Shown here: piece by piece, positions 1 to 7,458 of the stretch
Layout of the letters: each line of letters starts with the position of its first letter
Numbering within the stretch: the stretch's first letter is position 1
Origin: Chloroflexota bacterium
GTDB lineage: Bacteria > Chloroflexota > Anaerolineae > Anaerolineales > Villigracilaceae
Reading direction: 5' to 3'
DNA length: 64,000 bases
NCBI GenBank assembly: GCA_016234555.1
Contig: JACRBJ010000032.1
Span: 310,001 to 374,000 of the forward strand
Notes under the pieces: model-generated
Told to the model about the DNA's origin: nothing
The model's input: only the letters and a program-made list of their open reading frames with translations
Database searches by the model: none
Made by a program: the position numbers and the translations under genes

Positions 1-236
1 CGCAAACGCTGACGGAAGTCAGATTGGACGATGTGACCATCGCGAACGCAGACGACCCCCAGCCGCCGAGTGACTACCCATCCGAGAGGCATTGGTCTGC
101 CTCACAAGACGATCTCATGCTGGCGGTTTCTGAATCCAATATGTTGGTATTTTTATTTTCTGAAGACCTTCAACTCGATGGCTACAGCATCGACATCATG
201 TTCGACAACGGTTGTACGGTGGGCGAAAGCCGTTAG
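1..236 (+). CDS. C-terminal end of an unrecognised protein (partial)
   Basis: The frame starting at base 3 is open from the left edge to a TAG at 234-236, about 77 codons, so this is probably the tail of a gene that begins outside the window. The visible part is acidic and polar with one short hydrophobic stretch (MLVFLFSEDL). I recognise no domain. Its stop overlaps the stop of the convergent NUDIX gene by four bases. An internal TTG at 24 could be a start, but there is no Shine-Dalgarno sequence before it, so a run-in tail is the better reading. Confidence 0.45.
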   Translation, partial: QTLTEVRLDDVTIANADDPQPPSDYPSERHWSASQDDLMLAVSESNMLVFLFSEDLQLDGYSIDIMFDNGCTVGESR

Positions 237-691
237 TAGAACGTCACCGTGTAATCCACAAACCTTTCCCCATCGTAATTGAATTTTGCTGAGAAGAACC
301 TCCCCTGTTCCAGCCACGGGAGAAATATCGCGTCGCTGTCCCAAAGCGGTAGGAGGGCGATTTCGTCTTCGGGGATCCATTCCAGCCTGCCTTCCGGGAC
401 ATCCTGCGACAGGATGCCTTCGAAATCGTCCGCGGTGTAGACGAAGACGTACCAGTCGTTGCCCTTGAAATTGGTGAAGGTCAACAGCCCGTGCCAACGC
501 GGAGAGCGGATCGCCAGCCCCGATTCCTCGCGCACCTCGCGGATGACGCAGTCTTCGGGCGATTCACCCGCCTCGAACTTGCCGCCCAATCCATTCCACT
601 TGCCCGCGTGGATGTCGTCCGGACGTTTGTTACGGTGGATCATCAGCGTGCGCCCGTTCTGTTTGACGTAACACAGGGTTGCAAGAATCAT
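233..691 (-). CDS. NUDIX hydrolase, MutT/8-oxo-dGTP diphosphatase type
   Basis: A 152-residue protein with a perfect Nudix box at residues 37-59 (G37, E43, then REVREESGL at 51-59), which binds Mg and hydrolyses nucleoside diphosphates linked to another group. The N-terminal strand ILATLCYVKQNGRTLMI followed by HRNKRPDDIHAGKWNGLGG is typical of the MutT/NUDT1 (8-oxo-dGTP or 2-hydroxy-dATP) branch, so a nucleotide-pool sanitising role is likely. The exact substrate cannot be read from sequence. Length is normal for the family. It ends in convergent overlap with the partial gene at the left edge, and the next gene upstream on the same strand (693) follows without a gap. Confidence 0.85.
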   Translation of the reverse strand: MILATLCYVKQNGRTLMIHRNKRPDDIHAGKWNGLGGKFEAGESPEDCVIREVREESGLAIRSPRWHGLLTFTNFKGNDWYVFVYTADDFEGILSQDVPEGRLEWIPEDEIALLPLWDSDAIFLPWLEQGRFFSAKFNYDGERFVDYTVTFY

Positions 692-692
692 G

Positions 693-1301
693 TTATCCCG
701 TCACTCCCAGCCATAATTGATATAGCCCAAAGCCAAGCAATGCCAGCGCGGATACTCCCAACAAGGTGCGGCTGAACTTTGGCCCAAGTTTTGAAGTTAC
801 CCCAAAGATGACGATGAGCGCCGCAAGGCTGGAGACGATGGTGGCATAGAATCCCGCAAGAAAACCAATCCCATTGACGGGCGTTTCGCGCCAGCCTTTG
901 ATGAGGATGGGACCCGTTACCAGCGTCCAGTAGATATAGGGACCGGGGCTGAGGGCAATCGTCAGCGCGGCTTTGAGGATGCTTTGTCCGCTTGAAGATT
1001 CGGGCGATGCGGTTTGGGTCTCATAGCTTTTCCACGACTTGAACGTGCCAAAGGCGAGATACAAAATGAACAATCCGCCCGCGATGTAGAGGAATCTCTC
1101 CAGCCACACGGGGACCTGACTCAAAACCAGCAGACAAACGGCGATGATCGGCGCGTCGCTAATCAACGGGGCAAACGCAGCGGGCAGGGTGCGCTTCCAG
1201 CCTCGCGTTACGGTCTGAGAGACGAGGTATGTTTGAAAGGGTCCGGGCTGGGATGCGGCGGCGAGTCCATAGCCGACGCCTTGAAGCAGGTAAAGCCACA
1301 T
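693..1301 (-). CDS. LysE/RhtB-family amino-acid exporter
   Basis: About 202 residues with six hydrophobic segments, as in LysE/RhtB exporters. The N-terminal GVGYGLAAASQPGPFQTYL matches the conserved small-residue/Pro-Gly motif near the first helix of this family, and the central ALSPGPYIYWT repeats the NP(G)xGP-like motif. It acts in the cytoplasmic membrane and is expected to export amino acids or related small molecules; the substrate is unknown. ATG at 1301 is chosen because it lies two bases past the TGA of the upstream PPOX gene (TGACCATG), which suggests translational coupling. A TTG at 1307 overlapping that stop is the alternative. Confidence 0.8.
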   Translation of the reverse strand: MWLYLLQGVGYGLAAASQPGPFQTYLVSQTVTRGWKRTLPAAFAPLISDAPIIAVCLLVLSQVPVWLERFLYIAGGLFILYLAFGTFKSWKSYETQTASPESSSGQSILKAALTIALSPGPYIYWTLVTGPILIKGWRETPVNGIGFLAGFYATIVSSLAALIVIFGVTSKLGPKFSRTLLGVSALALLGFGLYQLWLGVTG

Positions 1302-1303
1302 GG

Positions 1304-1795
1304 TCAATTATCGAAAGTGAATTTGGTCGGGTTCTCGAAGAACACCGTCCATGCGAGACACTGGCGCGGAGTGAAGACATACAAGCCGCCCTCGTCCCAT
1401 TGGTCGGGTTTTGGCGCGTATCCCTGTGACTCGTATTTGGCGCAATAGGCTGCCGCCAATCGTTTGGCAAGTTTGGGATCAGGCTTGGATGCGGGCTGTG
1501 AAGCCCCATCCATGATGACCACATCGGTGCCGCTTTCGAGGTGCAAGGTGACGTTTGGGTTCTTTTCCAAATTGCGGGCGTGACGTGTCTCCGGACTGCC
1601 GTCGTAATAGAATCTGCCGTCCACGAATACGCCCCAGCGCGGAATCACGTGCGGCGCAGCGTTGGGTCTCACGGTGCATAACCAGTAATTCACCGAATCG
1701 ATCAACCGCTTTTCGACATACTCCCAGGTCACTTCGGAGGTGGGATGATCCACGTAGCCCTTTGGGAATTTGGGGCGGGAAATTTTTGGAGCCAT
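1304..1795 (-). CDS. Pyridoxamine 5'-phosphate oxidase-like flavin/F420-binding protein
   Basis: A 163-residue split-barrel protein. WLCTVRPNAAPHVIPRWGVFVDGRFYYDGSPETRHARNL is the classic strand pattern of the PPOX-like superfamily (general-stress/F420 or FMN binding), with the KxRNLxxNPxVTLHLE motif in the middle. Such proteins bind FMN, F420 or heme and reduce small molecules. The cofactor cannot be assigned from sequence alone. AAGGAG nine bases before the ATG supports the start. It lies directly upstream of the LysE-type gene and probably shares its transcript. Confidence 0.8.
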   Translation of the reverse strand: MAPKISRPKFPKGYVDHPTSEVTWEYVEKRLIDSVNYWLCTVRPNAAPHVIPRWGVFVDGRFYYDGSPETRHARNLEKNPNVTLHLESGTDVVIMDGASQPASKPDPKLAKRLAAAYCAKYESQGYAPKPDQWDEGGLYVFTPRQCLAWTVFFENPTKFTFDN

Positions 1796-1823
1796 CGTTT
1801 GTTCTCCTTGATAAAACTTTCAT

Positions 1824-1848
1824 GCTGAGCGCGGTCGAAGGACGGAGT
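1824..1848. repeat. Half-copy of the CTGAGCGnnGTCGAAGGA repeat
   Basis: The short stretch between the PPOX start and the S8 protease stop contains CTGAGCGCGGTCGAAGGA, the same repeat core found in frame inside cobQ (16230-16255) and paired in the cobT/cobS gap (20226-20310). Only one arm is visible here. Confidence 0.5.
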
Positions 1849-1851
1849 AGT

Positions 1852-4161
1852 TTACCTTCCCAGCGCCTTCTTCACAGCCGCGTACACGTCCACCACGCCG
1901 TAGCCGTAGGCGTTGTTCGGTGTGCCGCCGCTGAAACATCCCATTGATGTGTTGCCAGTGAAAGGTTGGGCGGTGTCAATGATGAGTTGCTCGGTGGCTT
2001 CGATGTCGCCGATCAAGTCGGGCTGCGCCGACCAGATCAACGCCACCACACCAACCACATGCGGGCCCGCCATCGAAGTGCCGCTAAATTGGGCGTACGT
2101 TCCTTCGGGGGTGGATGAAAGAATCTCCACACCGGGCGCCACGATGTCGGGCTTGATTCTGCCGGAGCCGTCGGAGGTGACGGGTCCGCGGCTGCTAAAA
2201 TCTCCCATGTTCCCAAACTGGTCAATTGCGCCAACGGCGAAAACCGAATCGTACAGTGGAAGCGGCATGGCAACCGTCTCGCATAGCGGTCCATCGTTGC
2301 CGGTACCAGCTACGACAAAGATGCCCGCGTCCCGCAGATTGTTTGCAGCGGGCAAGAGCGCATTGGGATCACAACCTTCAAGGGTGGGGCATCCCCACGA
2401 GTTGTTCAACACGTGCGCGGCTTTGGTTGGGTCGCCGTCTTTCAGCGGATCGCCGCCCTGCGGGAAGGGCGCAAGCATGAACTGCATACAATCGAGATAA
2501 AGCGCAGGGTTTGCAAGATTACGTTCCAAATTTACACATCCCATCCACTGCGCTTCGGGAGCGACGCCGATTCCGTCCGTGCCGAGGATCGTGCCCAGGG
2601 TATGCGTGCCGTGACCATGTTCATCGTTGGGCGAGGTTGTGCCTTTCCACGGATCGAACCAGTTGTAATCGTCGCCGGCATTGTAGCCGCGGTATTGTTT
2701 TGCAATCGCGGGATGCTTCCCGTCTGCGCCCGAATCAGACTGCCCGACCACAATGCCTTCGCCGCGAACGCCGAACTCATCCCACACCTTGTCCGCGCCG
2801 ATCATCGAGATGTTCCACTGCACCTCGTCTTCGACTTGAGTCAAATATCCGGGTTGGGGCAATTTGTCAGGAACAGCACGCAGCCTTGGGCTTGGCAAAA
2901 CGCGATCCACTTCGGGACGGGTCAAAAGATAAAGCCGCACCAAAGTCCCGCCGCGCACCTCCATCGCATTCTCCAAATAATAAGGCATGTACTCGATGCC
3001 AGCCGTGTCGAAGACGTTTCGCAAATCCGCCTGAGTGGAATTCGCGTGCGCGGTCAACCTTTCATACGCAGCGGTCAATCGCTCGTCGCGGTCTTTGATG
3101 GATGCCACGTCGGAGATGTCGAGCTGATCCTTCATGATGACGAAGAGACGGTCGCCGTAACTTCCTGGATTGCCAAACGCGAAGAAGATGGCGATGACGG
3201 CGACCCAGACGACGCCCACCTCTATCCAGGCAACTGTGGTTGAGACGCCTTTCGTCCTACCCAAGGCTGGTATTATTATCCATATAAGGGTGGTGAACAA
3301 CCCAAAGCCAACAACGATGATACAGACTTTCAATACAATCATGCCGATGTCGCCGAGGACATAGGTCAACTCGGTGGGATCGAACAGTGCCAGCCCGGCA
3401 AATGTCAGCAGGGACGTAGCAGCCCATGTCGCCGCCTTCGACGGGACGACGGCGGAGATGGCAAACGCAAACGGCGGAAGGATTGCCAACAAAATCAATT
3501 GTGCGCCGTCGTAACCCAAAGCGGAGCCAAGCAGGGCAAGCACGGCGCCAACTCCTATACCGTCGAGGAATCTATTTTCAGTGGTGGCTCGCATCAGTAC
3601 GGCAGCGAGCAGACCAAAAGCAAGGCTTGCCAGCAAACTTAACAGGGTGTCCCCAAGCGAACCGAATGAACCATAGAATGCAAACGGCATTAGACCAACG
3701 TTCGCAATCAGCAAACCAGAGGGAAGTGACCTGAAACCCCAGATGATTTCATCCCTGCGGAACCAGATGACGATGAGGGCGGCGACCAGCGCAATTGCAA
3801 ATTGCAGGATCGAACCCAACTGGTCGTTATTTGGACCAAGCAGTTTCAACACCAGGGCGGGGAACGCCATGAGCGATGCGACGAGCAGACCTGCGTACAC
3901 CGGCTTGAAGCGCTCGTCCTTCGTGAAGTACCAAAGCGCGGCGGTGAAGGTGGTCATCACAACAGCCTGGATTGCAAGCCCGATCAGCCCCGACCACTCC
4001 ATTTGTTTTGCGCTCAACGACATGATCGCCGTTTGTTCCATTGTCCAAATGGTAAAGTGATAGATCAACAGACACAACGGCATGGGAAGGATGAGCAGGG
4101 CAAATGCCCACACCGCGCCTGTGGAACGATTTTGGGGTTGGGGAATTGATTCGTTTGTCAT
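1852..4161 (-). CDS. S8 (subtilisin-like) serine protease with N-terminal multi-spanning membrane domain
   Basis: A 769-residue protein. Residues about 17-330 hold roughly eight hydrophobic segments. Residues about 335-440 resemble a linker or propeptide, and the subtilase domain follows. The catalytic triad is visible: D476 in QSDSGADG, H517 in HGHGTH and S696 in SGTSMAGPH, with an oxyanion-type Asn in AGTGNDG. The active domain should sit outside the membrane. Most S8 proteases have a signal peptide and short propeptide, so a long polytopic N-terminus is unusual. AAGGAG precedes the ATG. The upstream YczE-like membrane protein is 17 bases away on the same strand, so the two are probably co-transcribed. 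Substrate unknown. Confidence 0.85.
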   Translation of the reverse strand: MTNESIPQPQNRSTGAVWAFALLILPMPLCLLIYHFTIWTMEQTAIMSLSAKQMEWSGLIGLAIQAVVMTTFTAALWYFTKDERFKPVYAGLLVASLMAFPALVLKLLGPNNDQLGSILQFAIALVAALIVIWFRRDEIIWGFRSLPSGLLIANVGLMPFAFYGSFGSLGDTLLSLLASLAFGLLAAVLMRATTENRFLDGIGVGAVLALLGSALGYDGAQLILLAILPPFAFAISAVVPSKAATWAATSLLTFAGLALFDPTELTYVLGDIGMIVLKVCIIVVGFGLFTTLIWIIIPALGRTKGVSTTVAWIEVGVVWVAVIAIFFAFGNPGSYGDRLFVIMKDQLDISDVASIKDRDERLTAAYERLTAHANSTQADLRNVFDTAGIEYMPYYLENAMEVRGGTLVRLYLLTRPEVDRVLPSPRLRAVPDKLPQPGYLTQVEDEVQWNISMIGADKVWDEFGVRGEGIVVGQSDSGADGKHPAIAKQYRGYNAGDDYNWFDPWKGTTSPNDEHGHGTHTLGTILGTDGIGVAPEAQWMGCVNLERNLANPALYLDCMQFMLAPFPQGGDPLKDGDPTKAAHVLNNSWGCPTLEGCDPNALLPAANNLRDAGIFVVAGTGNDGPLCETVAMPLPLYDSVFAVGAIDQFGNMGDFSSRGPVTSDGSGRIKPDIVAPGVEILSSTPEGTYAQFSGTSMAGPHVVGVVALIWSAQPDLIGDIEATEQLIIDTAQPFTGNTSMGCFSGGTPNNAYGYGVVDVYAAVKKALGR

Positions 4162-4178
4162 TTGGTCTCCTTGTTAAC

Positions 4179-4835
4179 TCACTCCGCCCCGCCTTCGATG
4201 CCTGCAATGATCTCAGGTTCGACGGGTTTGTGCGGCTGGACGTTGAAAAGCTTGAAGCCCCACTGTACCGCTGGACCAATCAGCAGGGCAAAGACCACCG
4301 TGCCGATGCCGGCGGGGCCGCCCAACAGCCAGCCGATGCCCACCACCGTCACCTCGATGATGGCGCGCGCCACGCGGATGCTGAGTCCTGTAGTGCGTTT
4401 GACCGCCAGCATCAAGCTATCGCGTGGACCCGCGCCCGCCTCCACACCGATGTAGATGGCACTTGCCAGTCCTGTCAAGAAGATGGCAACCAACAGCATC
4501 CCGCTTTGGAGCAGGAGGTTGTCCTTCACCGAGGGGATGATGGAAAGCCATCGATCTATCCATGGTCCGATGGACAGGATGTTCGCCAGCGTACCCCAGC
4601 CGATTTGTTCACGCATAACCAACGCGCCCGAAAGCACCGTGAACCCAACCAAAACGGTCATGGTTCCTATTGAAAGGTGGAAGATCGGCGATAGCGCAAC
4701 GTCCAGTACTGTCCATGCGTTTGTGCCCAAATTCCCGCGGATCAGCAAGCTGGACGCAAGCCCATAAATAATAAAACCGATTTGTATTCGGATAAAGTCA
4801 CGGAGGAAGGTATTCCAGTGAATGGGTTTGAACAT
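4179..4835 (-). CDS. YczE/YyaS/YitT-like integral membrane protein
   Basis: A 218-residue protein with five to six membrane segments. IQIGFIIYGLASSLLIRGNLG near the N-terminus and GVEAGAGPRDSLMLAVKRTTGLS in the middle match the YczE/YyaS/YitT membrane family, which has no settled biochemical role. GGAG lies seven bases before the ATG. It is the first gene of a two-gene unit with the S8 protease, so a link between the two (secretion, stability or signalling) is possible but is inference only. The C-terminus is a short acidic tail. Confidence 0.7.
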   Translation of the reverse strand: MFKPIHWNTFLRDFIRIQIGFIIYGLASSLLIRGNLGTNAWTVLDVALSPIFHLSIGTMTVLVGFTVLSGALVMREQIGWGTLANILSIGPWIDRWLSIIPSVKDNLLLQSGMLLVAIFLTGLASAIYIGVEAGAGPRDSLMLAVKRTTGLSIRVARAIIEVTVVGIGWLLGGPAGIGTVVFALLIGPAVQWGFKLFNVQPHKPVEPEIIAGIEGGAE

Positions 4836-4851
4836 GAGTCTCCATTTGTTT

Positions 4852-4909
4852 TGTAGTGGCGACTTGAGTCGCCTTGAAACATAAAATCACGACTTCAGTC
4901 GTGACTACA
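4852..4909. repeat. Imperfect inverted repeat (GTAGTGGCGACTTGAGTCGCC family)
   Basis: TGTAGTGGCGACTTGAGTCGCC at 4852-4873 pairs imperfectly with CACGACTTCAGTCGTGACTACA at 4888-4909. Each arm also contains its own small palindrome. It lies between the divergent YczE-like and GNAT genes and looks like a REP-type intergenic element. Confidence 0.6.
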
Positions 4910-4944
4910 TCAGGATGATACCATGATGTGATAGACTCCCCCAC

Positions 4945-5394
4945 ATGGTACAAATCTACGAAACCCACCGCGATTCGTTCACCATCAGCACAGACCAATC
5001 CCGACTGGACATGTCCACCGTGTACGATTTTCTCTCCCGCTCCTACTGGGCAAAGACCCGTCCGCGCAAATACACGGATGCGGCGTTTGTCAACTCGCTG
5101 GTCTTCGGCGTCTACGCGGATGCGGGCGGACGTCTGGTTGGCATGGCGCGGGTTGTCACCGATTACGCCATCGTCGCCTATCTCTGCGATGTCTTCATCC
5201 ACGAGGATTATCGCGGACACGGACTTGGCAAGTGGCTGATGCAGTCCATGCTCGACCACCCCGACTTGAAACACATCCGCCGCTGGTTGCTCGCCACCGA
5301 CGACGCCCACGGCTTGTACCGCCATTTCGGCTTCGAGCCGCTGACCGATGTCGAAAAGTGGATGCAGCGCCTGCGACCGTTTCCGGGGGAATGA
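4945..5394 (+). CDS. GNAT-family N-acetyltransferase
   Basis: A 149-residue GNAT-fold protein. Acetyl-CoA binding motif A is clear: VAYLCDVFIHEDYRGHGLGKWLM, with the RxxGxG loop as RGHGLG. The C-terminal HGLYRHFGFEPL matches the terminal GNAT strand (LY.. .GF). The target amine is unknown. There is no Shine-Dalgarno sequence; a -10-like TAGACT ends seven bases before the ATG, so the message may be leaderless. It is a single-gene unit, with a TIR remnant downstream. Confidence 0.85.
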   Translation: MVQIYETHRDSFTISTDQSRLDMSTVYDFLSRSYWAKTRPRKYTDAAFVNSLVFGVYADAGGRLVGMARVVTDYAIVAYLCDVFIHEDYRGHGLGKWLMQSMLDHPDLKHIRRWLLATDDAHGLYRHFGFEPLTDVEKWMQRLRPFPGE

Positions 5395-5456
5395 GGTCTG
5401 CTACCCATAAACGGACTCGCGGACAAGAACGGACTCATTACCCCCGGCATATATAA

Positions 5457-5672
5457 TTGACATACCTCACGCAAGCCAAAGTCCGTTTCAATCCTGAATC
5501 CGTTATGAAGTCCGTTGACGAAAAACGCGCCCTGAAAGTCTTCCTCTGCCATATCATGCCCGTAGGGGGCGCCCACAGTGACAAAGACGCTGTGAAGTCT
5601 CTTTACGCGCGACTCAAGCGCGAGGGCGTGGACGTTTGGCTGGACAAGAAAAAACTCTTGCCACATTCGTAA
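5457..5672 (+). pseudogene. TIR-domain gene remnant
   Basis: The reading frame encodes the start of a bacterial TIR domain: ALKVFLCH, then SDKDAVKSLYARLKREGVDVWLD and KKKLLP, which match the first strand and following helix of TIR proteins. Between CH and SDKD there is an extra seven- to eight-residue segment (IMPVGGAH) whose DNA, CCCGTAGGGGGCGCCC, resembles the GTAGGGGCG repeats elsewhere in the window. The frame stops right after LLPHS, so about three quarters of the domain and any effector part are missing. ATG at 5505 is the more natural start. I read this as a decayed gene fragment, not a working NADase. Confidence 0.6.
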
Positions 5673-5753
5673 CCTTTTGTGCGGATTATGCAACAAGGGG
5701 TAAAACTGTTGGATGAACCATATTTGTATGCCTGTTTGAAAAGGTAAGGAAAA

Positions 5754-7370
5754 ATGAAAATCATTAGCAAAGTAATATTTCCATTGGTTTTGCTTGCAAC
5801 AATATTGACATCTTGCGGCAATTTTATGTCACCACCCAGGACAAGTCCAACAGTTGCCATGGAAACAGCTATGTCTGTTGTTAAGACAGAAGTTGCTAAG
5901 ACACAAATATCAATCCCTACAGTCACATCATTGCCATTTTGGGATGGCCCGGCTACCGCTACACCAGGACCCAATAGTTATCTTTCCCCAGTCCCCTCAA
6001 ACCCCAACCAACAGGTATATGTTGACCCGGAAAGCTGGTATTCAATCTACTTTCTCGCTGATATGGAACCTACGGACAAGCCGAACTCATTTTTAGGACC
6101 AGACGGTTTTTTTGAAACTGGCTATCTGCCAGAATTAGGATATATGTCAAGGGCCACAATGGTTTGTGCATGGCTGGCAAATGTCGAGTTGAAACCAGAA
6201 GAAAGCAATATTGAGAGGTATTTATCTGATCGGGACCCATCATTTTCACGTTGTTCCGTATTAACAAAAGAAAATGGATTAAGTACCGAATACGAAATAT
6301 TTGAAAACCCTGCAGCCGATCCCGAACATCGCTTTGTTTATGTAAAGATCGTCAAATACCCAGCCGACAATAATAAGGCAATAGCTTCTCTGGTATGGCT
6401 GAAGCCCATCCATATGACAAAATTTGAATCCATTCTCGCGCCTGTAAGCCCCGAAGAGATTTCGCTATGGGAAAATACAGCGCCAATATTACAGAATGCT
6501 TCAATTACTGAATATGCTTTACCTCCTGAGGCGCAAGTGGGGCCGGGCGAAAAAATGTTAGTAGAGTTTGTACCCGATGATATGCTTCCAGATTGGGCTG
6601 CATACAGAGCGAATTCTCCCACCTCCACTCCAAAACCCGTAATTGAAGAGCAATTGAAATCGCTTGGGTATGAATTAAGAGATTTTGACTCCAACCCAAA
6701 CAATTACAGGCAACAATTGTTTCGAGATAACAGAGTCTTGTTTGATAGAGTATTTAAAATTTCAGATTTTCATAAATTCTCAACTAAAGCAGGACTGATA
6801 ACGACTTTCATTGTTACTACGATGAACCCTGCAACTTCTGATTTCAGCAGTTATATTATTCAGAATGATGTAATTAGTGAATGGGAGTACAATCATCAAG
6901 ACCCTGGGTTTGGTCCTATTTTGTATCAGGGGGAAGTATTGTGGCTGAAGGCAAGCAAGGATTTCGACCATATCCAGGTGCTTAAGAGCAATCGGGATGT
7001 TGTTTACTCCTTCGCTGTTTATACGGAACCGCTTTATTCTACGAGTAGCTTTAGCATTTGGGACGGACACTGGATTTTGGCTGCACGGGACTTTTTGATC
7101 CAGGATGGGGAAAACCTTAACAAAAAACTGGGCTTCCATGAAATTTTCAGTTGGGGTCTAATTGACAATAAACCCGCATACTTCTTTCGCAAAGGGCCGA
7201 GGATTGGACTCTCCTATGATGGGAATATCCTTCCCTTGGAATATCAAGAGGTGTCCCATCATTATTGTTGCGGGTTTGCAATTAATAATCCAAACATAGT
7301 TAACGGTAGTGCGCACTTCTTCGGAAAGCGCAATGGTATTTGGTATTATGTGGTTGTAAAATTCAAATAA
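5754..7370 (+). CDS. Predicted lipoprotein of unknown function
   Basis: A 538-residue protein with a signal peptide and lipobox: the hydrophobic segment IFPLVLLATIL is followed by TSC with Cys21 as the lipidated residue. A Ser/Thr/Pro-rich linker follows (roughly residues 22-85), then a large domain rich in aromatic residues that I do not recognise. It should be anchored on the outer face of the membrane. Base composition is clearly more AT-rich than the flanking GNAT and ABC-F genes, which suggests a different evolutionary history. AAGGAAAA before the ATG supports the start. A strong terminator follows at 7390-7427. Confidence 0.7.
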   Translation: MKIISKVIFPLVLLATILTSCGNFMSPPRTSPTVAMETAMSVVKTEVAKTQISIPTVTSLPFWDGPATATPGPNSYLSPVPSNPNQQVYVDPESWYSIYFLADMEPTDKPNSFLGPDGFFETGYLPELGYMSRATMVCAWLANVELKPEESNIERYLSDRDPSFSRCSVLTKENGLSTEYEIFENPAADPEHRFVYVKIVKYPADNNKAIASLVWLKPIHMTKFESILAPVSPEEISLWENTAPILQNASITEYALPPEAQVGPGEKMLVEFVPDDMLPDWAAYRANSPTSTPKPVIEEQLKSLGYELRDFDSNPNNYRQQLFRDNRVLFDRVFKISDFHKFSTKAGLITTFIVTTMNPATSDFSSYIIQNDVISEWEYNHQDPGFGPILYQGEVLWLKASKDFDHIQVLKSNRDVVYSFAVYTEPLYSTSSFSIWDGHWILAARDFLIQDGENLNKKLGFHEIFSWGLIDNKPAYFFRKGPRIGLSYDGNILPLEYQEVSHHYCCGFAINNPNIVNGSAHFFGKRNGIWYYVVVKFK

Positions 7371-7389
7371 TTCAGTATTCTATCTAACA

Positions 7390-7427
7390 AAAAAGCGCGG
7401 ATAGGATAAAATCCAGCCGCGCTTTTT
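7390..7427 (+). terminator. Intrinsic terminator after the 5754-7370 lipoprotein gene
   Basis: AAAAAGCGCGG at 7390-7400 pairs with CCGCGCTTTTT at 7417-7427, with a T run on the + strand. It lies 20 bases past the stop codon. Confidence 0.8.
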
Positions 7428-7458
7428 ACTTCTCACTTTTTACTTTCCACTGGAAATC

